From positions 471,390 to 535,389 of the forward strand of contig NZ_JAAZQD010000004.1 in NCBI RefSeq assembly GCF_012395255.1: DNA of 64,000 bases, given 5' to 3'. Numbering within the stretch: the first letter of the stretch is position 1; the number at the start of each line of letters is the position of its first letter. Of this stretch, positions 28,588 to 36,721 are shown piece by piece. Made by a program: the position numbers and the translations under genes. Source of the stretch: Oleiagrimonas citrea. GTDB taxonomy: Bacteria; Pseudomonadota; Gammaproteobacteria; Xanthomonadales; Rhodanobacteraceae. Under the pieces are notes generated by a model. That model searched no databases. It had not been told where the DNA came from and worked only from the letters and a program-made list of their open reading frames with translations.

Positions 28588-29601
28588 ATGTGGAAGCTGC
28601 TGGGCGGCAGTCTGCTGCTGCTGCTGGCGATGGCCATGCTCGCCAGCAACGAGAGCAGCGTGATGACCTACCGCACAGCCGCGGCGCGGCACGGCGGCGT
28701 CGTGGTCGATGCCACGCGCAGCGGTCCGACAGCAGCCAATGACGGCGACATGGTGCGGGTCGCCGGTACGCCGCGCGTGGTCAAGCCGGCGGTCGACAAG
28801 CAGTTCGGCATTCGCGCGGACGTGCCGATCCTGTGGCGCGTGACCGAAATGTTCCAGTGGCGCGAGATCGACTACGGCGGCAGCGCCAGCTACGAGTTGC
28901 AGTGGGTCGATCATCCGGTCAATTCGAACATCTTCAGGGAACGCGCGCGACACGAGAATCCTTCCGCGTTGCCGTTCGGCGGCGCGCGCTACCTGGCCGG
29001 TGAAGTGCGACTGGGTGGTTTCACGCTGAGTCCAGCAATCGTCGCTGCGATGCCGGGACGCACGGACTACGCGCCCGATTTCGGAACGCTTCGCCCGAAC
29101 ATGGCTGCCAGCTTCCGGGTGGTGAACGACACGCTGATGACCAGCGAGGATCCGAACTCACCCCAGCTCGGCGATCTGCGCGTGAGCTGGCGCAGTGCAC
29201 CGTTGCAGGAGGTGACCGTGATTGCGCGTAATCGCGATGGCGTTCTGGTGCCGGCGGAGGGCGTCGAGGACAACCCGGGCTTCGAATTGCAGGTGGGACA
29301 GCGCGAGGTGATGGATCTGCAGCCGGACATGCCGCCGCAGCCGTGGCTGCCGTGGCTCTGGCGCGTGCTCTCGCTGGTGGTCGCCACGGTCGGTGCGTAT
29401 GTCCTGCTGCACGGCATGTCTCCGTCCCGGCGAGGCGCGCCGCTGGCCGCGCTCGGCGTGGGTGTGGCGCTGACCTCCGGGCTGGGCGGTGTGATGTGGG
29501 TGACCGAACGCACCGACCTGGGCGGCGTGCTGCTCGGCATCGCGGTGCTGGCGCTCGGTGTGACCGCCTGGCAGATGTACGAGCGGTCGTCGCCGGCCTG
29601 A
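28588..29601 (+). CDS. TMEM43/LUMA-family membrane protein
   Basis: A 337-residue protein of the TMEM43 (LUMA) family, known mainly from a human nuclear-envelope protein; bacterial function is unknown. Layout: one N-terminal membrane helix (LLGGSLLLLLAMAMLA), a large non-membrane domain (residues about 25-245) with the family motifs WRVTEMFQWRE and ELQWVDHPVNSNIFRE, and three C-terminal membrane helices. AGGAAAGGGG lies seven bases before the 28588 ATG, which decides this start over an in-frame ATG 24 bp upstream. It ends convergently with the NUDIX gene. Confidence 0.85.
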   Translation: MWKLLGGSLLLLLAMAMLASNESSVMTYRTAAARHGGVVVDATRSGPTAANDGDMVRVAGTPRVVKPAVDKQFGIRADVPILWRVTEMFQWREIDYGGSASYELQWVDHPVNSNIFRERARHENPSALPFGGARYLAGEVRLGGFTLSPAIVAAMPGRTDYAPDFGTLRPNMAASFRVVNDTLMTSEDPNSPQLGDLRVSWRSAPLQEVTVIARNRDGVLVPAEGVEDNPGFELQVGQREVMDLQPDMPPQPWLPWLWRVLSLVVATVGAYVLLHGMSPSRRGAPLAALGVGVALTSGLGGVMWVTERTDLGGVLLGIAVLALGVTAWQMYERSSPA

Positions 29602-29616
29602 ATCCCGGCGACGCCT

Positions 29617-30168
29617 TCAGCCGAAGGCTTCGGGGTGTTCGAGGAACCACAACCCGGCGAACAGCTTCGGGTCGATGGAGTAGCCCTCGCGGCTCATGCG
29701 AAGCAGCCATGCGCCGGCTTCTTGTCGAGGCACTTCGTGGACCACGATCTGTTCGCTCTCGTCGCCGCCGCCCGGTCCGGTGCGGCGCAGTCCGGTGGCG
29801 CGCACGAAGATCATCATTTCCGTGCTCATGCCGGCCGAGGAAGGGCCGGCGTGGATGACGTGCACGTGTTCGCACGCGTAGCCAGTTTCCTCTTCCAGTT
29901 CGCGTCGGGCCGCCAGGCAAGCGTCTTCGTCGTCGTGCTCCTTCAGATCGCCGATCAGGCCGGCCGGCATCTCGATGGTCTGCTGCTGGATGGGCTCGCG
30001 GTACTGTTCGACGAACAGCACTTTGTCTTCGTCTGTCACTGCAATGATGATCGCAGCGCCGCCTGGATTGTTGCGCTCGACGAACTCCCAGCGGCCGCGT
30101 TTTCGCAGGGTCAGCCACTGGCCGTGATACAGCGTCTGCGCCGTTGTGTCTTCGGCGGTTCGAGTCAT
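29617..30168 (-). CDS. NUDIX hydrolase
   Basis: A 183-residue NUDIX pyrophosphatase. The nudix helix ends in the intact catalytic core RRELEEETGY, preceded by PAGLIGDLKEHDDEDACLA, which places a few extra residues between the first Gly and the catalytic Glu relative to the canonical box. IEMPAG and VEQYREPIQQQ resemble ADP-sugar pyrophosphatases, so an ADP-ribose-type substrate is likely but unproved. The start overlaps the exonuclease stop by 4 bp (ATGA). It is the last gene of the cdd-nitroreductase-exonuclease-nudix operon. Confidence 0.9.
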   Translation of the reverse strand: MTRTAEDTTAQTLYHGQWLTLRKRGRWEFVERNNPGGAAIIIAVTDEDKVLFVEQYREPIQQQTIEMPAGLIGDLKEHDDEDACLAARRELEEETGYACEHVHVIHAGPSSAGMSTEMMIFVRATGLRRTGPGGGDESEQIVVHEVPRQEAGAWLLRMSREGYSIDPKLFAGLWFLEHPEAFG

Positions 30169-31082
30169 GCGTGCGGTTCTCCATCCAGCGCCTTCAGGCG
30201 CGAGCGCGTCAGCGGACCGAAGCGCAGCTGGTCGCAAAGTTCATCCAGGCGTTCCGCATCGCAGCGTTCGCGATGCAGTTCGGCCGCGGTCTCGGGCACG
30301 GGCGCATCCAGGGCGATGCGGGTGATGCGTGCGAACAGGCGTGCGGATTCGGCATGTTCGCGCAATCGTGTCGCACAGGCGGCGGCACCGCGCAGACGCA
30401 GGTAGGGTACTTCGTCGACACGTTCGAGCAGACTTTCCAGGTCGCCGAAGTGGCTCAGCAGCGCGGCGGCGGTCTTGGCGCCGACACCCGGGACGCCGGG
30501 GATGTTGTCCACGGCATCGCCGGTCAGTGCCAGATAGTCGGCGACCTGGTGCGGCTGCACCCCGAGCTTTTCCTGCACGCCTTCCGGCCCCCAACGGCGA
30601 TTGCGCGCGAAATCCCATTGCCGGTCGCGCTCGCCGAGGAGCTGTCCGAAATCCTTGTCCGCCGAGACGATGATGCTGTCCAGCCCCTGCGCCCGAAGTG
30701 TCCACAGCATCGAGCCGATCAGGTCGTCGGCTTCGTAGCTGTGATGGGCCAGTGCGGTGACGCCCATGGCCTCGGTTACGGCGCGGCACAATTCGAACTG
30801 TCGCTCCAGGTCGGGTGGCGGCAACTCGCGGTTCGCCTTGTAGGGCGGATAGAGCGTGTTACGGAAGGACGTGGTCAACGCGGCGTCGAAGGCCACCATC
30901 AGGTGCAGGGGGCGTTCGCGTTCGATCAGGTCGCACAGGAAGCGCGTGTAGCCGTGCACGGCATTGACCGGCCGGCCTTCGCGGTCGACGAAGTCGTCCG
31001 GCATCGAATGCCAGGCGCGGAACACATACAGGCTGCCGTCGATCAGGTAGGCCGGAGCGGCGCGGCGGGCTGCGGTGTTCAC
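30165..31082 (-). CDS. Small 5'-3' exonuclease/flap nuclease (PolI N-domain-like)
   Basis: A 305-residue stand-alone version of the DNA polymerase I 5'-nuclease domain. It keeps the acidic metal ligands in LIDGSLYVFRA, VAFDA, SYEADDLIGSML and VSADKDFGQLL, and the helix-hairpin-helix DNA-binding region LTGDAVDNIPGVPGVGAKTAAALL. It resembles E. coli Xni but appears to keep more ligands. The GTG start overlaps the nitroreductase stop (GTGA). Its placement among nucleotide-handling genes suggests repair or RNA-primer/flap processing. Confidence 0.9.
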   Translation of the reverse strand: MNTAARRAAPAYLIDGSLYVFRAWHSMPDDFVDREGRPVNAVHGYTRFLCDLIERERPLHLMVAFDAALTTSFRNTLYPPYKANRELPPPDLERQFELCRAVTEAMGVTALAHHSYEADDLIGSMLWTLRAQGLDSIIVSADKDFGQLLGERDRQWDFARNRRWGPEGVQEKLGVQPHQVADYLALTGDAVDNIPGVPGVGAKTAAALLSHFGDLESLLERVDEVPYLRLRGAAACATRLREHAESARLFARITRIALDAPVPETAAELHRERCDAERLDELCDQLRFGPLTRSRLKALDGEPHA

Positions 31083-31648
31083 GGCGTCCAGGCGCTGACG
31101 ATGTCGGCGAGGTCGGGGCGGTCGCGCTGAGGAACGTCCAGCTTCGGCGTGCCGATGTGCACGAAACCCACCACACGTTCGTGTGCGGCGAGCCCGAGGA
31201 TGCCGGCGACTTCGGGATCGTACGCGGCCCATCCGGTCAGCCATTGCGCGCCGTAGCCCATGGCCTGTGCGCCCAGCAGCAGGTTGTAGGCGACGCAACC
31301 GGCCGACAGCAGTTGTTCCTGTTCGGGGATGCGGCCTTCCTGGATGCGGGCGATCACCGTGACCACGAGCGGGGCGAAGGTATAGCGCAGCGTCTCTTTC
31401 TCGCGCTTGGCAGGAGGCAGATCCGGGTCCCGTTCCACGGCGCGCTGTGCCAGACGGCGGCCGAACTCCAGTTTCGCATCGCCCTGCAGCGTGACCAGCC
31501 GCCAGGGTTCGAGCTTGCCGTGATCGGGCACGCGGATGGCGCCGGTCAGCAGATGCTCCAGCTCACTCGCGTCGGGGCCGGGAGCTTCGAGCTGGCGCGA
31601 GGGCACGGAGCAGCGGTTCAGCAGAACGTGGAGGGCGTCGTCGGACAT
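31079..31648 (-). CDS. Nitroreductase-family flavoprotein (YdjA-like)
   Basis: A 189-residue FMN-dependent nitroreductase-fold protein. Visible motifs are the N-terminal LNRCSVPSRQLEAPGP, GAIRVPDHGKLEPWRLV (FMN phosphate and substrate area) and the GAQAMGYGAQWLTGW helix. Length and motifs fit the minimal YdjA group. The natural substrate is unknown. It lies 25 bp after cdd and overlaps the exonuclease start by four bases. Confidence 0.88.
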   Translation of the reverse strand: MSDDALHVLLNRCSVPSRQLEAPGPDASELEHLLTGAIRVPDHGKLEPWRLVTLQGDAKLEFGRRLAQRAVERDPDLPPAKREKETLRYTFAPLVVTVIARIQEGRIPEQEQLLSAGCVAYNLLLGAQAMGYGAQWLTGWAAYDPEVAGILGLAAHERVVGFVHIGTPKLDVPQRDRPDLADIVSAWTP

Positions 31649-31673
31649 GAATCGTTGATTCCTGGAAAGTGGT

Positions 31674-32075
31674 TCAGGCGCCTCCGTCGAAACGGAAGGC
31701 GTCGGGCAGCAGGGCGGCGACCGTGGTCCGGCGCTGCTGTCCCTTTGTGTTGGCGAGGGTGACCGGCGTATCGGCGGCGGCCAGTTCGGCCATGACCTGG
31801 CGGCAGGCGCCGCACGGAGTCACGGGCGCTTCGGTGTCGCTGATGACGGCGATGTGCGCGAAATCCCCGGGTTTGCAGCCTGCCGCGATGGCGCTGAACA
31901 GCGCCGTGCGTTCGGCGCAGTTGCACAAGCCGTAGGAAGCGTTCTCGATATTGCAGCCGCCGAACACCTGGCCGTCATGCGTCAGTACGGCGGCGCCGAC
32001 GTGAAAGTTCGAGTAGGGCGCGTAGGCCCGATCCCGTGACTGCCGCGCCTGCTGCATGAGTTGATCTGGATTCAT
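31674..32075 (-). CDS. cdd: Cytidine deaminase
   Basis: Cdd deaminates cytidine and deoxycytidine in pyrimidine salvage. The 133-residue length is that of the homotetrameric class, and the zinc ligands are the all-cysteine type: CAE in LCNCAERTALFSAIAAG plus PCGACRQ. The start at 32075 (NPDQLMQQARQSRDRAYAPYSNFHVGA) gives the standard N-terminus. It leads the minus-strand operon with nitroreductase, exonuclease and NUDIX, and diverges from pntAA with a 115-bp gap. Confidence 0.95.
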   Translation of the reverse strand: MNPDQLMQQARQSRDRAYAPYSNFHVGAAVLTHDGQVFGGCNIENASYGLCNCAERTALFSAIAAGCKPGDFAHIAVISDTEAPVTPCGACRQVMAELAAADTPVTLANTKGQQRRTTVAALLPDAFRFDGGA

Positions 32076-32190
32076 CGGCTTCCCGCCCCCGAAGTGGTCT
32101 TGTCCCGCCAGTGTATCGGCAATGTCTTGCCGTTGCGTGTTGGCATCGCGGCATCGTGTACGATGCGGCAAGACCGTACGGGAGGCGAGG

Positions 32191-33294
32191 ATGACTGTCA
32201 CAGTTGCGGCCCTGCGCGAGACCGCTGCCGGCGAGCGTCGCGTGGCCATCGTTCCTGAAGTGGTGAAGAAGCTGCGCGCGAGTGGCGTTGAGGTCCTGCT
32301 CGAGCGCGACGCCGGCGTGTCCGCGGGATTTCCGGATGATGCCTACGAGGACGCGACATTCGACGATGCCGAGGCGGTTCTGGCGCGCGCCGACCTGCTG
32401 TGGTGCCTGCAGATGCCGGAGGCTTCGCGTCTGGCCGGCTTGCGGCGGGGGAGCGTGCTGATCGGCGCGTTGCAGCCCCATCGCCATGCCGAATCCCTGC
32501 AGCGACTGGCCGGGCAGGGCGTCACCGCGTTCGCGCTGGAGCTGCTGCCGCGCACCACGCGCGCGCAGGCCATGGATATCCTCAGTTCGCAGGCGGCGGT
32601 GGCCGGTTACCGGGCCATGCTGATCGCGGCCGAGCATTGCCCGAAATTCTTTCCCATGCTGACCACGGCAGCGGGCACCATCCGCCCGTCCCGGGTGCTG
32701 GTGATCGGCGCCGGCGTGGCCGGATTGCAGGCCATTGCCACGGCGCGCCGGCTGGGTGCGCAGGTGGAGGGCTACGACGTGCGCAGCGAGACCCGCGAGC
32801 AGGTGCAGTCGCTCGGCGCGAAGTTTCTCGAACTGGGTGTCGACGCGGCCGGCAAGGGCGGCTACGCCCGTGAGCTTTCCGCCGAAGAGCGGGCGGCGCA
32901 GCAGCAGGCGCTGGCCGATCATCTGGCCGGCATCGATGTGGTCGTCACCACGGCTGCGGTGCCGGGGCGTCCGGCGCCGCGCATTCTGACGCAGGCGATG
33001 GTCGAGGGCATGAAGCCGGGCGCGCTGGTCGTGGATCTGGCCGCCGAGGGTGGCGGCAACTGCGAGCTGACCCATCCCGGCGAACAGATCGATCATCGGG
33101 GACGCACTGTCATCGGTCCGCTGAACCTGGCGTCCGGCGCGGCCTTTCACGCTTCGCAGATGTTCGCGCGCAATCTGCAGCATTTCTCGGCGCTGCTGCT
33201 CGGCGAGGACGGCGTGCTTCTCGATTTCGACGACGAGTTGCTGGCGCGCAGCTGCGTGGCGCACGGCGGCGAGGTTCGCTTCACCGCCGGCTGA
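32191..33294 (+). CDS. pntAA: NAD(P)+ transhydrogenase subunit alpha, part 1 (PntAA)
   Basis: The NAD(H)-binding domain I of the proton-translocating transhydrogenase, which uses the proton gradient to make NADPH from NADH. The 367-residue protein has the alanine dehydrogenase/PNT N-domain (TVAALRETAAGERRVAIVP), the RTTRAQAMDILSSQA loop and a Rossmann GAGVAGLQAIATA motif. GGGAGGCGAGG precedes the ATG. This is the split, three-gene form of the enzyme. Unusually, its partners pntAB and pntB start 1.7 kb downstream, beyond three opposite-strand genes. Confidence 0.95.
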   Translation: MTVTVAALRETAAGERRVAIVPEVVKKLRASGVEVLLERDAGVSAGFPDDAYEDATFDDAEAVLARADLLWCLQMPEASRLAGLRRGSVLIGALQPHRHAESLQRLAGQGVTAFALELLPRTTRAQAMDILSSQAAVAGYRAMLIAAEHCPKFFPMLTTAAGTIRPSRVLVIGAGVAGLQAIATARRLGAQVEGYDVRSETREQVQSLGAKFLELGVDAAGKGGYARELSAEERAAQQQALADHLAGIDVVVTTAAVPGRPAPRILTQAMVEGMKPGALVVDLAAEGGGNCELTHPGEQIDHRGRTVIGPLNLASGAAFHASQMFARNLQHFSALLLGEDGVLLDFDDELLARSCVAHGGEVRFTAG

Positions 33295-33321
33295 AACGAG
33301 ACAGCCGCGCGCTGCGATTGC

Positions 33322-33843
33322 TCAGCGACCGCCAGAAGAAGGCGGGTGGTCGTGCATCCAGCGCTTGCGCTGCTCGGGCGTCATGCGCCGCCACTCGCGC
33401 CGTAGTTTGTCTCGCTGTTGCGGCGACATCGACTGGAAACGCTCGTAGGCATGATGCAGTGCACGACGCTCCTGCGGGGACATGTGTTCATAGCGACGGT
33501 GATTGGCGCGGGCCTCCCGGCGCTGTTCGGGCGTCATGCGCTCCCAGCGTGCGATGTGTTCACGGATGCGTTCGCGGCGTTCCGGCGACAGATGCTTCCA
33601 GCGCTCGGCCCGGCGCAGCAAGTGCTGCTGGTGGCGCGGCGACATGCGGTCCCAGCGCGGACGCATCGGCGCGAGCATTCGGCGGGTGTCGGGGTCGAGG
33701 CGACTCCACGGCACGGGGCGCGCCGGGGACGGCGCATCCGCATGGTTTGGCGGCGGTGGTGGTGGGAGCGGCCCGCGTGCGGCCAGGACCGGGGTTGAGC
33801 CGATCAGCAGCAGGGCCGCGAGTATCCAGGTCGTGCGCAGCAT
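33322..33843 (-). CDS. DUF3106 periplasmic repeat protein
   Basis: A 173-residue exported protein: signal peptide (WILAALLLIGSTPVLAA), a proline-rich stretch (LPPPPPPNH) and a series of about five 22-residue helical repeats with the pattern W-x-x-[LM]-[ST]-P-[EQ]-x-R (for example HLSPERRERIREHIARWERM). DUF3106 proteins are of unknown function; the repeat style recalls periplasmic LTxxQ chaperones such as Spy/CpxP, an analogy only. It lies 4 bp after the anti-sigma-like gene, so it is the third gene of a sigma-factor operon. Confidence 0.87.
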   Translation of the reverse strand: MLRTTWILAALLLIGSTPVLAARGPLPPPPPPNHADAPSPARPVPWSRLDPDTRRMLAPMRPRWDRMSPRHQQHLLRRAERWKHLSPERRERIREHIARWERMTPEQRREARANHRRYEHMSPQERRALHHAYERFQSMSPQQRDKLRREWRRMTPEQRKRWMHDHPPSSGGR

Positions 33844-33847
33844 GGGG

Positions 33848-34243
33848 TCAGCCTCCGCGAGGGGTGTGCGAGGCCGTGGCCGGTTGCTGGGCCAGCCAGG
33901 CGTAGAAATCCATGTCCTCGTACAGCGCCGGATCGGTGCTGTCGGGGTCCGGCGGCAGGGCGTCGCTGGGGTCGTTGTCGCTGGCCGTCACCGCGGTGGG
34001 CGTGACGGCGTGCCGCGATGGATGGGGGGCGGAAGGCCAGATCATCACGACCGCGAGCAGGCAGGCGGCGACAGCACCAGCCGGCACCAGCCAGCGGCTC
34101 AGGTACGGGCGTTCCGCTGCCTCCAGGGCCTTGCGGCGCGCGTCGCGGAGACGGGCGGCGGTGGCCGTGTCGACCTCGTCGCCGGTGCGCCGGTACAGCG
34201 CACGCAGCCGATCCTGGAATTCACGTTCGGTTTGCGGACTCAT
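33848..34243 (-). CDS. Putative transmembrane anti-sigma-like protein (DUF3619-like)
   Basis: A 131-residue protein with a cytoplasmic charged helix region (residues 1-50, TEREFQDRLRALYRRTGDEVDTATAARLRDARRKALE), one membrane helix (about 57-75, LVPAGAVAACLLAVVMIWP) and an acidic periplasmic tail (ALYEDMDFYAWLAQQ). This topology and the 4-bp overlap with the ECF sigma gene are those of a cognate membrane anti-sigma factor. Direct family assignment is tentative; DUF3619 proteins have the same layout. The start at 34243 forms ATGA with the sigma stop. Confidence 0.75.
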   Translation of the reverse strand: MSPQTEREFQDRLRALYRRTGDEVDTATAARLRDARRKALEAAERPYLSRWLVPAGAVAACLLAVVMIWPSAPHPSRHAVTPTAVTASDNDPSDALPPDPDSTDPALYEDMDFYAWLAQQPATASHTPRGG

Positions 34244-34857
34244 TGCCAGTCCTCCAGTTGATCTCTCAGGCTGTGCAGGGCGCGGGAAAGATGGGTCTTC
34301 ACGCTGCCCTCCGAGCAACCCATGGCCGCGGCGGTCTCGGCCACGCTCAATTGTTCCAGCGTACGCAGCATGAAGGCTTCGCGCTGGCGTTGCGGCAGTT
34401 GCTTCACGGCTTCGCTGACCGCGTCCCAGGCCTGTCGGTCGGCGACCTGGCGCTGCGGTCCCGGGCCGTGGTCAGGCGGCTCCCAGGCGGGCATGTCTTC
34501 GCCGTGGTCGTCGCGACGGCCGCTGAGCCAGTTCACCATGATCGAGCGCACCTTGCGACGGCGCTGCAGATCGGTGATGCGTCGCCGCAGGATGCCCCAG
34601 AACAGCGGTGTCCACTCGTCCGCTGGCTTGTTCCGGTAGCTGCGCACCAGGCGCAGCATGGCGTCCTGCACCGCGTCGTGAGCCTCTTCCGGGTCGCCCA
34701 GCGCGAGTTTCGCCATGCGCCAGGCCCGGCGCTCGATTTGCACCAGGAAGGCATCCATCGACACCGGTGTCGACGGTGCGCGGTCGTCCGCGGCGAGCGA
34801 GGCCGATGCGTTCACGTCCACGAGCTCCTCGGCATCATGTTTTGGATCCGTGTTCAC
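34240..34857 (-). CDS. ECF-type RNA polymerase sigma factor
   Basis: A 205-residue sigma-70 family factor with only regions 2 and 4. Region 2 spans RAWRMAKLALGDPEEAHDAVQDAMLRLVRSY with the RRRITDLQRRRKVRS recognition segment; region 4 (LPQRQREAFMLRTLEQLSVAETAAAMGCSEGSVKTHLSRAL) holds the helix-turn-helix. A 30-residue charged N-terminal extension is present. It leads sigma, anti-sigma-like and DUF3106 genes, probably autoregulated. Its target genes are unknown. The cassette sits head-to-head with pntAB. Confidence 0.92.
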   Translation of the reverse strand: MNTDPKHDAEELVDVNASASLAADDRAPSTPVSMDAFLVQIERRAWRMAKLALGDPEEAHDAVQDAMLRLVRSYRNKPADEWTPLFWGILRRRITDLQRRRKVRSIMVNWLSGRRDDHGEDMPAWEPPDHGPGPQRQVADRQAWDAVSEAVKQLPQRQREAFMLRTLEQLSVAETAAAMGCSEGSVKTHLSRALHSLRDQLEDWQ

Positions 34858-34940
34858 TGCTTGTATCCGTTAACGCATGAGGCGCGATCGGGGTTGACTG
34901 GCGAAACGCCGCTTGGGCTGGCCCGATGGGCGGGTTTCCG

Positions 34941-34946
34941 TATGAT
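34941..34946 (+). promoter_or_regulatory. Candidate -10 hexamer for pntAB-pntB
   Basis: TATGAT lies 42 bp before the pntAB start in the 130-bp divergent gap. No clear -35 is placed correctly (a TTGACT at 34894-34899 is too far). A dedicated promoter is expected here because pntAA is separated from pntAB. Confidence 0.35.
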
Positions 34947-34987
34947 GGTCCGGCAGTCCGATCCGCATCCACGCTCCGGGGGCACCG

Positions 34988-35299
34988 ATGATCGACGGGT
35001 TTGTAGCACTGTACATCTTCATGCTGGCGGCGTTCACTGGCTACGAGATCATCGCGCGCGTGCCGGTGATTTTGCACACGCCGCTGATGTCCGGTTCCAA
35101 CTTCGTTCACGGCATTGTGCTGGTCGGCGCGATGGTCGCGCTGGGACACGCCGACGGGCCGCTGGATATCGCCATCGGCTTCATTGCGGTTCTGCTCGCC
35201 GCCGGCAACGCGGTCGGCGGCTATGTGGTCACCGAGCGCATGCTGGAGATGTTCAAGACCAGTCGGCCGGGCGGCGCGAACGAGGAGAAACGCTCATGA
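34988..35299 (+). CDS. pntAB: NAD(P)+ transhydrogenase subunit alpha, part 2 (PntAB)
   Basis: A 103-residue membrane subunit corresponding to the C-terminal membrane part of E. coli PntA. Three hydrophobic segments are visible (GFVALYIFMLAAFTGYEII, FVHGIVLVGAMVALG, IAIGFIAVLLAAGNAVGGYVV), with the conserved VHTPLMSG-like VILHTPLMSGSNFVHGI. It forms the proton channel with PntB. Its stop overlaps the pntB start as ATGA. Confidence 0.94.
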   Translation: MIDGFVALYIFMLAAFTGYEIIARVPVILHTPLMSGSNFVHGIVLVGAMVALGHADGPLDIAIGFIAVLLAAGNAVGGYVVTERMLEMFKTSRPGGANEEKRS

Positions 35300-36717
35300 G
35301 CGCCGATCTCTTGCTGCGCTGGCTTCCGGGCGTGATTCGCGCCTGTTATCTGCTGGCGGCGCTGTTGTTCATTCTCGGGCTCAAGCGCATGAGTTCGCCG
35401 CGCACCGCGCGTGGCGGTGTGGTCTGGGCCGGCGTGGGCATGCTGGTGGCGGTGCTGGCGACCATGTTGCTGCCGGACATGCATCATCGAAGCCTGGTCG
35501 TGCTGGGCATTGTCGTGGCCGGCGGGCTCGCCTGGTGGTCCGGCAAGCGCGTGGCGATGACCGACATGCCGCAGATGGTGGCGCTGTACAACGGCATGGG
35601 TGGCGGCGCGGCTGCTGCCATCGGCGTGTTCGAACTCGTGGTCGCCGCGCGCGAGGCGATGCTCGACAGCGCACCGCCCATGGCGCCGGCAGCGCTGGTG
35701 CTGGCGGTGCTGGGCGTGTTGATCGGTGCGGTGTCGTTTTCCGGTTCGCTGATCGCCTTCGCCAAGCTGCAGGGTTGGATGGACCGTCGCTTCGTGTTTC
35801 CGGGCCAGCAGGTCTTCAATGTGCTGATCCTGCTGCTGGCGATCGTGCTCGGCGGCGTGCTGATTTTCGCGCCGCCGGCGATGGCCGTGATCGGCGGGTT
35901 CCTGCTCGCGGCGCTGGTGTTCGGTCTGCTGATGACACTGCCGATCGGCGGTGCTGACATGCCGGTGGTGATCTCGCTGTACAACGCCCTGACCGGTCTG
36001 GCCGTGGCCTTCGAGGGCTTCGTGCTGCAGAACGAAGCCATGATCATCGCCGGCACAGTCGTTGGCGCCGCGGGCACGTTGCTGACGCAACTGATGGCCA
36101 AGGCCATGAATCGCTCACTGGGCAATGTGCTGTTCGGCAGCTTCGGTGCGGCGACCGGTGAGGGGCAGGCCATCGATGGCGCGCAGAAGGAGATCGAGGC
36201 CTCCGACGCCGCGGTGATGATGGCCTACGCCGAGCGTGTGGTGATTGTGCCGGGCTACGGCATGGCCGTGGCGCAGGCGCAGCACAAGGTCTGGGAGTTC
36301 GCGCATCAGCTGATCGAGCGCGGCGTGAAGGTGCGCTTCGCCATCCATCCCGTCGCCGGTCGCATGCCGGGTCACATGAACGTCCTGCTGGCCGAGGCCG
36401 GCGTGCCCTACGACCTGATCGTGGACATGGAGGACGTCAATCCGGAATTCCCCAACACCGACGTGGTGCTGGTGATCGGCGCCAACGACGTGGTCAATCC
36501 GGTGGCCAAGACGGACCCGTCCTCGCCGATCTACGGCATGCCGGTGCTGGACGTGGTGGCCGCAAAGCAGACCATTGTCATCAAGCGCGGCCGCGGCAAG
36601 GGCTTTGCCGGCATCGAGAACGCGCTGTTCTATGCCGACAACACGCGCATGCTGTTTGGCGACGGTCAGGCGATGGCCGCCCAACTGGTCAGCGAATTGA
36701 AGGGGTTGGACGCCTAG
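35296..36717 (+). CDS. pntB: NAD(P)+ transhydrogenase subunit beta (PntB)
   Basis: A 473-residue subunit with about eight membrane helices (residues 10-265) and the C-terminal NADP(H)-binding domain III (from about 290). Domain III motifs include VPGYGMAVAQAQHKVWEF (GYGxAVAQAQ), HPVAGRMPGHMNVLLAEA, the VIGANDVVNP loop and IKRGRGKGFAGIENALF. All of these match active enzymes. It ends four bases from the convergent membrane-protein gene. Confidence 0.96.
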   Translation: MSADLLLRWLPGVIRACYLLAALLFILGLKRMSSPRTARGGVVWAGVGMLVAVLATMLLPDMHHRSLVVLGIVVAGGLAWWSGKRVAMTDMPQMVALYNGMGGGAAAAIGVFELVVAAREAMLDSAPPMAPAALVLAVLGVLIGAVSFSGSLIAFAKLQGWMDRRFVFPGQQVFNVLILLLAIVLGGVLIFAPPAMAVIGGFLLAALVFGLLMTLPIGGADMPVVISLYNALTGLAVAFEGFVLQNEAMIIAGTVVGAAGTLLTQLMAKAMNRSLGNVLFGSFGAATGEGQAIDGAQKEIEASDAAVMMAYAERVVIVPGYGMAVAQAQHKVWEFAHQLIERGVKVRFAIHPVAGRMPGHMNVLLAEAGVPYDLIVDMEDVNPEFPNTDVVLVIGANDVVNPVAKTDPSSPIYGMPVLDVVAAKQTIVIKRGRGKGFAGIENALFYADNTRMLFGDGQAMAAQLVSELKGLDA

Positions 36718-36721
36718 GGCG

